From: Polychytrium aggregatum
Taxonomy: Eukaryota > Chytridiomycota > Chytridiomycetes > Polychytriales
Assembly (NCBI RefSeq): GCF_025602895.1
Contig: NW_026516205.1
Location: forward strand, 682,001-746,000
Direction: 5' to 3'
Length of the DNA: 64,000 nt
Shown: piece by piece, positions 21,996 through 31,978 of the stretch
How positions within the stretch are numbered: the stretch's first letter is position 1
How the letters are laid out: each line of letters opens with the position of its first letter
The notes under the pieces: generated by a model
What the model was told of the DNA's origin: nothing
The model's input: only the letters and a program-made list of their open reading frames with translations
The model's database searches: none
Position numbers and translations under genes: made by a program

Positions 21996-24921
21996 ATGGA
22001 GAGCTGCTCCTTGCGAAGCATCTCGAGCTATGGCCGACCGAGTAAGCCTCCTGAACGGCAGCCCTACCATCTGGGTTCCAAGCTCCCGCTCCGTTTCGCT
22101 AACGGTCTGCATCCAACCACCACCAGCGCCCAGATCTCGGAGGCCAGGGGGCTATCGTCCGATTTTGTCTATCCACGCATGTCCGACTACACCAAACTGC
22201 ATAGCTTCCGGATCGGAGTCCTCGTCCAGCACCACCAGCAGGAGATCTATCAGGCTCTTCACAGCGCACCTCAGCCCGAAAAGCGACAGCCGCCCGCCGA
22301 CAGGGCCTATCTCTTTCATGCCACACAGTCGCTCGTTTCGCAGCTGGAGCGCTGCAACCTGGAGGTTCCGTACCATAGCCGCAACGGTGAGCCCACGCAA
22401 ATTCTGGATCTCTCGCCTGATCGCCAGCCGCCATCGTCTGGTCTGCATACCCTACTCGAGAAATACAGAGGCGCCATCGCGGCCGATCGAGCAATGGTCG
22501 AGGCCAATGTAAGTCTATCGCCGAGCAGGGGCAGCCGAGAGGGAGCTTAGCGGCAGCATCCCTGCTTTCTCGAAGACATGCTGAAATGGGTTTCTGGCTG
22601 CGGGGTTGGACACCAACATCACACAGCGGGAGTTGGAGGAGCAATATCTGCAGCTGCGGAACCGGCAGAACGACCAGCTCCTGGATCTGCACAAGCACCA
22701 GACGGCGTCAACTATAGCCTTTGAGAGACATCTGCAGGGGCCTTCCGTTCGGACATCACGATCGACGGAACAGAAGGCCGGTGCTGGCGCTGCATCGTCA
22801 ACATTGCCCCCGCGCAGGACGTCGTCTCCAACAGTAAGTGAGGCTGTATGCGGCGCTCGGGTTGTGTTCTTGGCATCGGCCGAGATGGCTTGTGACTGCA
22901 GCTGCTATGGCATCTCACACTCTGTCCAACGCCACCAAACTTCCGCTCCAGGCTTATTCGCCAAACGCGGAACGAAAGGATAACGATAGGAGTGCCCAGA
23001 GAGGCTCTGACAGCGACTCCAAACGTGATCCTCGCTCAGACTACAGGAGTGACTCTCGGCCTGAGTACAGAGGCGATTCTCGACCAGACTACAAATCTGC
23101 TTCTCGCACGGACAGCAGACACGATCCAAAAGCGGACAGCAGATACGACCCAAGAGCAGACAGCAGACACGATTCAAGACCGGAGAGCAGATACGATTCA
23201 AGAGCGGATGGTCGATACGGCTCTCGGTATGACACCAAATATGACTCGAGGGCAGACTATCGCCGCGACTCGAGGCCGGACCACCGCTATGATCCAAGAT
23301 CGGACTACCGACGTGACTCTCGACCAGACCCAAAGTACGATTCGCGCCCAGATCATCGATATGAGTCCCGGCCCGACAACCGATACGAATCTCGGTCGGA
23401 CTACAGACAAGACTCACGCCCTGATCACAGGCCCGATTCCAGATATGAGCCGCGCCCCGATCAAAGCTCATATCAAAAGACGGACCACAGGCCCGGCAAC
23501 CGGCCTGATCCCAGATCGGAGCCCAGGACAGACCCAAAGCCTGCTCCAAAACCCGAAGCCGCCAAGCGCGATCTGAGGCAGAATACCAATGCCGGCACCG
23601 TTTCCGACCCACGTCGGCCGGCTGCTGCCGAAACCACGCCCCCTCGGCCTACCCCTGCCGAGCGCTCTAAACCAAAGGCGCCCGCGAAGACACCGGCCGA
23701 GCCCGATACTCCTGCGATGGCTGCGGCCCATGTGGCTCTCGAGACACCAGAGGCACCCGAGGCACCCGTTGATCCACCGCCAGCGCCAAACAAGACCAAG
23801 CGAATTACGATCGCCACATCGGATGACGAAGTCATCGCTACCCGCGAGATCACCGGCGAAGAGTACCAAGCCATCCTCACCAAGTTGGTCAAGTACGTCC
23901 ACCACTGGCGCGAGACACTCCCACGAGAGCCTTTCGTCGACTGGGGATATCGTCTCTGTCGGTGTAACATCGAGCTCGGTCCAGAGAGCAATCGGCTTGG
24001 CTTCAAAGCTGTCATGTCTGTCAACTCTGAAGTTGATATTGAAGTGTGAGTCGATGGGCGAGTGGCTTCGGAGGAGACAGTTCTGCAAGCGCGCCACTTC
24101 CCTACTTGATGTTGGTTCTAAATTGTTGGCATCGGTTGCATATGTCGCAAATGCTCGCATCTGCCCGGGCCGTTGTTTTTGCTGCAGTCTTGCCTCCAAG
24201 CTCCACTGCACACAAACTCGGCACCCTCGGCCTCTATTAACCCTGTGACTCTATCTGATAGACCCTCTCGTCTCAAGTGCTGGGAGCAGCTGCACCTGGG
24301 GCAGTGGTGGGGACACCTGGGTCGGATGCTGCAAAACCCCAGCAACACCAAAATCCTTGTATCTCTACCTGATCGAGGCACGGGAACGGTATCGGAGAGC
24401 CAGGTCGAGACATTTGTTTCCCAAGAAGAACTGAAGGTGAGCCCGCGATCGCAGTTTCCACCTGAGCAATCCCCCCCCCTCACCAATAGACCCGATACAG
24501 ACGCATCGTTCTCATCCGACCGAATGTCTTTGTGCTGCAGGTGTTCAAAGCCAATGTGAATCGTCCGGGAATCCGGTCGGTGTATCTGATCCCGATCTCG
24601 CACATCAGCTGCAGCGATGCTTCGTTTGTGCTCGTGCGGCCGCTGTTTGTCGGTATCGTTGTGAACTCGACGCAAGCCATCCCCAGCGCGGTAGACGACC
24701 GATGGACGCTGTCGCTCGAACCGCTCGAGTCGATCAATGCTCGGATTGAACATTCTATCCAAAGAACTATGGGCGAAGCCCCCCACCAGTCCGACGACCC
24801 TCTGCAGAACAGTGCGCCTGCGAATCCCGGCGCTGATGGCCACGAGGCAAACAGCTACGAGGATGCCGACCCGTTTCTGATTCCGCAAGCTGCTCCAGAG
24901 CTCCCCGCAGTTTTGAGCTGA
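21996..24921 (+). CDS. Arg/Asp-repeat protein with C-terminal SPOC-like domain
   Basis: Five exons (21996-22508, 22627-22833, 22952-24045, 24262-24436, 24541-24921) join in phase to about 789 residues starting MESCSLRSISSYGRPSK. Residues about 170-240 include a coiled-coil-like RELEEQYLQLRNRQNDQLL. Residues about 250-420 are roughly two dozen degenerate 6- to 8-residue units of the type YDSRPDHR/YESRPDNR, highly charged and disordered. A Pro/Ala-rich linker follows. The C-terminal 260 residues fit the SPOC fold of Spen/DIDO/PHF3-type transcription and RNA-processing factors: a W near FVDWGYRL, then EVPSRLKCWEQLHL, GHLGRMLQNPSNTKILVSLP, and the closing GIRSVYLIPIS with LVRPLFVGIVV. SPOC domains read phospho-Ser peptides such as the RNA polymerase II tail. 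A role in transcription is inferred. The SPOC call is by eye and moderate. Confidence 0.7.
23025..23515 (+). repeat. Coding tandem repeat of Arg/Asp/Ser/Tyr-rich units
   Basis: Within exon 3 of the SPOC-like gene, 18- to 24-base units encoding variants of (Y/H)DSRPDHR are repeated for almost 500 bases. Third positions and several codons vary while the charge pattern is kept, so this is a maintained protein repeat and not recent slippage. Long minus-strand frames opposite this tract are mirror artefacts. Confidence 0.75.
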
Positions 24922-25953
24922 GGCTTGCTGTTAACGATAAGTCAGTGCGTGCCACATCAATACACACGATCATGATTTCGAAACAAACGCACTGGTCCCC
25001 CTCCCTCGTCTTTCCCTGTATGTTGAGGAGTGGGTCTGTGTGAATCCTGGGACAACCGAACCAATGTTATTTGAACGACGACGGATATATTCTTTTCCAC
25101 AAAGCGTGACGGAAATGGATCGAGGGAAAAGCATGGCCTAACGACACTCAAGGGACAGGAAAGAAAAAAAAAGGGGGGGGGAGAAGAATAATGGACTGAC
25201 GGAGGGGGGAGAGCCATTGCAGGTGAATGGACGGGGTGCAAGATAGTAAGGCTCTGGTTGCTTTGCTTTTTTTTTTTTGTTGCTTTTGTTGCTGTTATGT
25301 TTGAGATTATTTTTGAGGAAAAGGGAGAGAGGGATGATGACCGGGGGTACTATCGGGCAAAACAAGAAGGGAGCTGAAGGCACAGACGCTGGAAAGTGGA
25401 ATGTGGCGGAGGAGTTGTGGTTGGGGGTGCGATGCGATAGAGCAGTGCCGCACGACCATGGTGACAACGACCAAGCCGACACAGGAGAGTATGGAACAGC
25501 CAGAACAAACCAAGTGGAAGAACGAGCGAAAGGGGGGGGTGATATGATGTCAAGAAAGTTGGATGATGGAAAAGAGGAGCAACGGCACGGCAAGCTGCGA
25601 TGAGATGGAGGGCAGAGACACGAGATGTGCGTCGGTCGCGGTGCAATGACGTATGCCCATGTCGGTTGGAGAGTGTCGGTTGAGCCGACCAAATCTTTGC
25701 TTGATTGATGCCGGCGATGGGAGGAATGAGGAGCAAGGAGGGAGAGGGGAGGAAGGGAATGACGAGGAGTTGAAGGGGAGGAGGAGGAGGGCATCGGCGG
25801 TGCCACATGGGGCTGGCAGGGGCACCAGCTTGGTTGATTCGGCGTTGCTAAGGATCCAGGCATGGGCTCGGTATCGGTCGTGGAGGGAAGGTGGAGAGGG
25901 GGGCACGTCATCCTCGCCAGCTCAGCCGACCAGCATGTTCTGCCGTTGGCGTC
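24922..25953. other. Long intergenic region with strong purine/pyrimidine strand bias
   Basis: This kilobase lies between the convergent ends of the SPOC-like gene (+) and the Num1-like gene (-). From about 25150 to 25900 the plus strand is very purine-rich (GGAGGG, GAGGAA, runs of A and G near 25165-25185, a T run near 25265-25280). On the minus strand it would be a pyrimidine-rich 3' UTR of the Num1-like gene. Open frames of 250 codons on the minus strand reflect this bias and have no domain. Confidence 0.5.
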
Positions 25954-28900
25954 CTACTTCTTTTGACCCGAGGCGCTGAAGCGGGTGCTAACACCGTTCC
26001 AGAGGTCGGACATTCGGCTCGATGTCGAATTGCTCAGCCGAGTCGACGACGATCCCCGTTCAAACCGCGGCGGGTCTTCTTCCGAGATGACCCAGTCACT
26101 CCGCCGCCCGGTGTATCCGAGGGCCGACGAAGGTCGCTGGGAGACCAACACCTCGTCGTGGTCGGACGACGAGACGTTCATGGGCGACTCGCTCCGCGGC
26201 ATGCCCGAAAGCGTGGTGTGGCTGCCGTTGCCGCCGGCACTGCTGTTGCGCTCCGCATTCTGGCTCTTGCCCATCTTGAGGAATGCCAGACTCTTTGCTC
26301 GCCGGACAAAGCTCTGCTTCATGCCCACAAATCCAGCGGCAGCCGCGCCTTCGTCGGCACCGACCATGGGGTTCTTGTTCTGGCTGATCGAGTTGCCTCG
26401 GCGCGAGCGCGTTGTTCCGGGCACAGGCGCTGCGTTCAGAGGAGGATGGCAGAGATCCTCGAGGTTGAGGGGCCGATCGGCATCCGTAGGGCCACTGGAG
26501 CCAGATGTGTGGCGGTCCTCGTAGATGGTGTTCATCTCGCGCGCGGTCGGGGCCGATGCCAGCGACACGAGCGGGCCAGTTTCCTCGAGCCGCTGGATCG
26601 ATGCGCGGAAGGCGGCCGAGCCTGTGGTCGATCGTGTGGGCATAAACTGGATCTGCTCCTGCAGAGGAATAATGTCATGGCGGTTCTCCACCAAGAAGCG
26701 CAGGCCCTGGACCCACTGCTGGTAGTCAAACCAATTCGTGGGGACAAGCAGAATATCGCGGTATGGGGTCTCGATACGGATGGCGTGATTAATGTTGGGA
26801 GGGAAGTTGCGACGCTGGGGGCCATCGAGGGTAAGGTGGATGTCGGAAGGTGTCGACACCGAGACGATGCAAGCTGGCGGGTGGCAGAGGAAGTGGGGGG
26901 GGGGGCAAATGCTGTTAGGATCTCAAGATGAACACGGGGTGGCAAATGCCAAGGCGCCGAGGGACCTCCTTTCATGCCCCATTTCATGCTCCCTTTCATA
27001 TACCCTGCTCGCCGCTCCCGCCATGGAGTTGGGGCTGGCGACATACCTGTTTTGGCCCCAAGTCGCTGGGTTCCCTGGCTCGGCGGCTTGACGGCCCAGT
27101 TCAGCGTTCGACTGAACGGATTAACCCAAAAGTAGCGCAGCTTCGGGTTCTTGCCGTGGCGGTTATATTTTTGGAACTGTCGTCGCCCAAGGGCAGGAAG
27201 CACACCTCGTTTAGCAGCGGATATGGGAGCACGAGTCGCAGCCGGGACTATGACGGAGAGCCTGGCAGCGAGCGAGCAAAACGGCAAGCACAGGGGTCGG
27301 TCAGGCCGATTGGACTTACCCACGAGCCAATAAGGGTATACGTTAGCGATTCCAATATGAAGCTGTCATCGGCAGCGGCCACGTCGCCCGGAAGGCTGAC
27401 CTCGTGCGAGGTCTTGGAGTGGACCGACTTGGACGTATCCGATTGCTGGCTGGGCACGGCCGAGGAGAGCGGCTGCGGGTAGCGTTCGACAGGGACGTTG
27501 ACCGTAGGCGTTGACTTCTTGACCGGGGTCCGCGAGGTCTTGGTGGTGGTGGTCTGAGTGGTGGTGGTGGTCTGCATCACATAGGCCTCATAGTAGACCT
27601 CGGTGGTCGAGAAGGCGGGCTCGATCTGAGAGGGTTGTGGCGGCGGGGTTGACTCGCGGACAATGACGGCGGTAGTAGGCTGCTCCCACGGTTCCGTCTG
27701 AGTCTCCTGCTCGACGCACTTGGGCCGAGAGCGAGACAGGCCAAAGGTGTCGATGGACAGATCGCCCTTGGCAACCTCAGGCTTGGTATCCTTCATCCAT
27801 GCCTCCAGCGTGTCTTCATCCAGGACGTTTGAGAGGCGAACGGCAACACTGGGCGGGCGTGGCGCTGGCACTGGTACTAGTACTGGCACAGGTACCGGTA
27901 CCAGTGCCGAGTCGCTGTTGGTGGATTGCGCGAGCCAGTCATCAAAGACCTCGGCACTGGGTTCCGGAAGGTGCGTAGCGGCCTCGTGGGGCCCGGAGAC
28001 CACCACCACACTGGCGGCGCTGTGCTGGTCCGTGGCGGCGCTGGCACCGTCCTTTTCATCAATCAGGAACTCGTCAAAGGCCTGGATGGAGCGGATCGTG
28101 GCGGGGTGCTGGGGAGAGTCGGTCAACGACGGGTTGGTGCAGTCGTCTGACCGGGTGATGGCGCAGTCAAGCAACGAGGGATGCAGCGAGTGCTCGCTGA
28201 CAGAGGTGCGGAGCAGATCCGAGTCGGGGTTGAGGATGGTGGACTCGGACGGAAGGCCCTCGAGGGGGCGGGGCAGATCCGGGCCGTCGTGTTCGTCCAG
28301 GCCATCGAGACTCGAAAAGGCGTTGCCGAATTTGCTCAGCTCGTCGCCCAGCGAAGGCAGGTTCGGGTCAAAGTCATAGTCTGGCTGGAGCGACTGGCGG
28401 CTGAGCGTCGAGACATCGCTGCGGAAGCTGACCGAGTAGTTTGACTTGCGGTGCATAGAGAGCGATCGCGGGTTCGACGCAAAGGTGGCGATGGAGCTGG
28501 GCCGCTTCTGGGCCAGTGCCGATCCGGCAATGGGATTGTTGGGGCAGGACTCGAGATGCTCAACGATGCGGCGGACGCGGCCTTCGCCCTCGAGATCGAT
28601 GATTTGCTCGCAGTGGCAGCGGGCGGGCTTGGGCTCGGGTGACCGTGGTTCGGAGGCTCGGAGGCCCGCAGCTGAAATGTCAAAGACAGCGATCTCGTCG
28701 CTGACTGTGGGAGCAGGAGGGATGCGATAGGGGGCGGAAGACAGCGTGGGATCGTCCGACTCGCTGATGATGTCCAGGCGGGAGGCGCTGCTGATACTCA
28801 GAGACCGCCCTTGGTTCGGGACCTTCAAGGGGTGCTTCGGCCGCCCATCCTCTTTCCAAAGGAGCCTGCGCTCCGAAGTCGAAGTCGGGGTCGTAGTCGG

Positions 28901-31044
28901 GGTTGTAGCTGCGCGGTCCTCGACCTGGTCGCGCGATGAAATGGCGGAATCGCTTTCAGCAGAGTCGAGGAGTTTTTCGATCGTGCTCATGGCATCGACG
29001 AGCTGCTGCCTGAGCTTCTGCTGCTCCAGGGTCAGAGTTTGCTGCGACGTTTCGTACTCGCGGATCCCGGCGCGGGCGTAGGCCAGGGCGGCGTTCAGGT
29101 TGTCGATAACGAGCAAGCTGGCCTCGCCCCGGTACAGGCCCTGAGGTGCGGAGCCGGCTGAATCGCCACCAGAGACAAACGGCGAAGAGCGGCCCTGCAT
29201 CAACTCAAACCGAGAGGACGCAGACCGCAGCGGCGAGAGGATCTGGCCGTCCTTGAGAGCCTGGTCCTCGTACTTTTGCAGCTGGTCGATGCGCCGCCGC
29301 AGGAGGCCAATGGTGTTGGCGGCACGCGTCGTCTCGACAGACAATTGGTTCTTGAGATGGATTTGGATCTTGATCAAGGCATCTTCTTTGGCCTTTTGCT
29401 CCTCCAGCTGGATGTTGAGCTGGGCATTGAGCTTATCCAGCTGGCTGACCTGCGTCGTTCGCTTGGCGCGATCCTTCTCGAGTTCCTTGATCTGCTCTTC
29501 GGCCTGCTGCTTCTGCATCTCCAGATTGTAAAAGTTTTCGTCGGAGCGTCCTGAAAGACGGAGCAAAGAAGGCAAGAGATGGTCGGGGATGTGAGGAGTT
29601 GGTCGGGATGATGGAGGGTGCGCCGGAGTACGACGACTACGGTGCGTTGGGCGAGCTGAAATAACAGAGCCGTATCCATATGATAGGACATGGACAACCC
29701 AGTGATTACGAATACATACTCAGAGCCTCACGGTCCCGCATGCACTGCTCCTCAAGACTGGCGAGATCCATCTGGAGCAGCTCGATCTTGTCCATCGACT
29801 CATCCAGCAGCTGGCGGGCCTCAATATATTGCTGCTTGAAGGAGCGTGCGCACTCGAGCAGATTGAGATCGAGGGTGCTCAGCTTGTCGGTCGACTCGAG
29901 CTCCAGCCAAAGGTCTTTCTGGATACGGTTGCGACGCGGGGTGATCAGGACCTGAGGGCTGCCGGTGCCGAGCCCCTGGCTGGTGCTGAGGGCGGTTTGC
30001 TCGTCGACGGGTGACTCGGGAGGCGAGTCGGCGGCGATTCGAGGAGGCTCGTTGGCGGCCTTGGCCAGGCTCGAGCGCATGGCTTTGAAGCCGCTCTCGA
30101 GATACTTTGCGTTGTCTTCGGAGCTATCGTCCGAGTCATCCGAGTCGAGCGAGTTGAAGAGGGGCTTGGCGACATAGGGCTCCTCAAAGCGGCTGCCGGT
30201 GGGAGAGGCCGACCGGAGCTGGTAGCTTGCGTTGCTTCGCCTCTTGATCTCGGGGCTGTTGGCCTGGGAGAGCTTGCCGACGAGATCCTTGACGGAGGTG
30301 GTGATTGTGTGGATGTCGGTGCGGATGGCCTTGAGCTCGTTCTTCTTTGGAGAGCTCTCCATGTTTCGGCTGGCGGCGCTTTGCAGACTCTCGAGATGCT
30401 GGATCCGGGCGGCCATCTACAGAAACCAACGAGACAACGGCAAGTGTTGGTTGGAATGAGTGGAGCGGCAGCGATGGAACGATGGTGCAGAGGCAATGAA
30501 TGGAAGAATGGTGGCGGAAGCAAGGCTGGGCGAGAAAAGCCAACGAGGGAAAGGCCATAGCAAAACGCCGATGCAAAAAGACAGGAAATACAGAGTGGCT
30601 ACAGATGCCGCTGCTGCACGGGCAGCCGAATCCAGCCGGCGAACCGACAGCAGCATCGAGTCCAGCAGCAACCAAGCGGAGGGCAAAGGATCTCTGGCCG
30701 AAACACGCCAATGGAGTCGACAAGCTCACCTGCTCGATCTGGTTCAAGAGGTTCTGACCAGCGGTGGCCGCCAGAATGCACTCTTGCTCCTTCTGCTGGA
30801 GATCCTGGTGCAGGGCAGCATTCTCTCGCTTGAGCAGCGATAGAGGCGAGTCGCTCACAATGTCGATATACGCGTTGGCGGGGTGTCCACTGTTTGGGAC
30901 AAACGAGTGCGTTCCGTTGTAGCTGTAGCTTCGATGCATTCGGGTATTGGTGTCTCGGATGTGCCGAAGCGACATGGGCTCAGGCAGGCGGGAGGGGCGA
31001 GAGCCAACGGGATCGGAGACCCCAAGGTTGTTTTGGGGACTCAT
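25954..31044 (-). CDS. Num1/Mcp5/ApsA-like cortical anchor: coiled coils plus C-terminal PH domain
   Basis: Num1/Mcp5 proteins sit at the cell cortex, where a C-terminal PH domain binds phosphoinositides and coiled coils capture dynein and mitochondria for nuclear and mitochondrial positioning. Five minus-strand exons (31044-30730, 30416-29720, 29550-27320, 27176-27047, 26873-25954) join in phase to about 1430 residues starting MSPQNNLGVSDPVGSRPSR. N-terminal coiled coil: LSLLKRENAALHQDLQQKEQ, then MAARIQHLESLQ and SFKQQYIEARQLLDESMDK, then MQKQQAEEQIKELEKDRAKR. A long acidic disordered middle follows. The PH domain spans exons 3-5: FQKYNRHGKNPKLRYFWVNP, FSRTLNWAVK, IVSVSTPSDIHLTLDG, INHAIRIETPYRDILLVPTN and YQQWVQGLRFLVENR, matching the Mcp5/Num1 PH subtype. 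The tail after it is Ser-rich. The repeat array of yeast Num1 is absent. Confidence 0.82.
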
Positions 31045-31504
31045 TTGGGCGGGAGATTGAGCGAGCCGAGCAAGAAGACCGACCGGCAGGCCGATGGAGG
31101 GAAAGGAGGGTGAGCAGCGAGAGGGAGGTGCGGTTGGCGCTGCAGATCAGCAGGGCAAGACGCTCCAAGAAGGAGAGCGGCCCAGGGACGACGGTGTGTG
31201 CCGGACGGACGGATGGACTCTCGGCCGCAGATGGTCGGGCAGAGACGAAGCCGAGACGAGGGACAGATCCAGCCAAAGCGAGCGACGGACACGCAGAAAA
31301 AAAAAACGACCGACAAAGGAATGCCCGGGGGACGGCAGCGACGACGAGGATGAGGTGTGGACGGCCCTCCCAGACCAGAGCGAACGATCCGGGACGAGGG
31401 GAGGAGAGACGACGGGCGGACAGCCGCCGGGACGGTGCAGCGGCTATATAACGGGGGCGGGTTGTCGGTGCGCCGCTGTCGTCCGCGGTTAAGAGGTTGT
31501 GCGT

Positions 31505-31580
31505 GTTAACGACGATGTTAACACATTGGAGTGTAATGTACACATTGGAATGTAATGCACACAACTGGAATGTAATGCAT
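31505..31580. repeat. Three to four copies of a TGGAATGTAATGCACACA unit
   Basis: An 18- to 20-base unit containing TGGA(A/G)TGTAATG occurs at about 31515, 31538 and 31565, preceded by a related TTAACGACGATGTTAACAC palindrome-like segment (31506-31523). The spacing is about 22-27 bases. This lies upstream of the Num1-like gene, so it could be a cluster of protein-binding sites or simple duplication. Confidence 0.55.
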
Positions 31581-31784
31581 CGCAGCGAGACGCCTTTCCT
31601 TCATCGCCATCCGCCGCGCACAGCCACAGGCCGCCAGCAACAGCAACAGCAACAGCAGCGCTCAGTGCGGCTGTCGGGCTGCTCAAACAACGGGCGATGC
31701 ACTTGGCGCCTGGATGTGCTCTTGGACATGAACACTCTTGCCGAGATGGTGTGGGCGATATTATACATTTATCACACACAATCA

Positions 31785-31890
31785 ACCAACAACTAACAGC
31801 TAGCAATAGCACTAACACCAACTATCAACAGCTAACACCAACTATCAACAGCTATCAACAATTATCAACAGCTAACACCAACAACAGCAC
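31785..31890. repeat. Repeats of AACAGCTAACACCAACTATC and variants
   Basis: About six imperfect copies of a 10- to 20-base unit mixing CAACAGCTA, ACACCAAC and TATCAACA fill about 100 bases. A separate short CAACAG tract lies at 31635-31660. Both are AT-richer than the surroundings and noncoding. Confidence 0.7.
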
Positions 31891-31978
31891 AAGGCGCCGG
31901 TTCGGGCACCCGTATTTGCTCGCCCGCTCGCTCATCCTCGCTCACGCCCGGTCGCACATCCGTCCGCTTTTGGGCGCG

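Larger units (their letters stand above)
31045..31978. other. Intergenic region with several short repeat clusters
   Basis: This interval holds the promoter of the Num1-like gene (its start is at 31044, minus strand) and the 3' flank of the kinase-RhoGEF gene. A TATATAA sequence occurs at 31443-31449. Three repeat clusters follow at 31505-31580, 31635-31660 and 31785-31890. Open frames on either strand are compositionally biased and show no domain. Confidence 0.45.

Noticed and set aside
22905-23612. 235-codon minus-strand frame opposite the SPOC-like gene
   Set aside because: It mirrors the Arg/Asp coding repeat and has no independent domain; the plus-strand exons are phase-consistent.
25138-25911. 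257-codon minus-strand frame rich in Pro, Ser and Leu
   Set aside because: It is explained by the purine/pyrimidine bias of the block. It lies downstream of the Num1-like stop codon and has no recognisable domain.
27720-28379. 219-codon plus-strand frame inside the Num1-like gene
   Set aside because: It is antisense to a coding exon, with composition expected from the complementary strand and no partner exons.
31635-31660. CAG/CAACAG tract as a polyglutamine coding region
   Set aside because: It is short, lies in an intergenic region between a gene start and a gene end on the opposite strand, and no flanking frame supports it.
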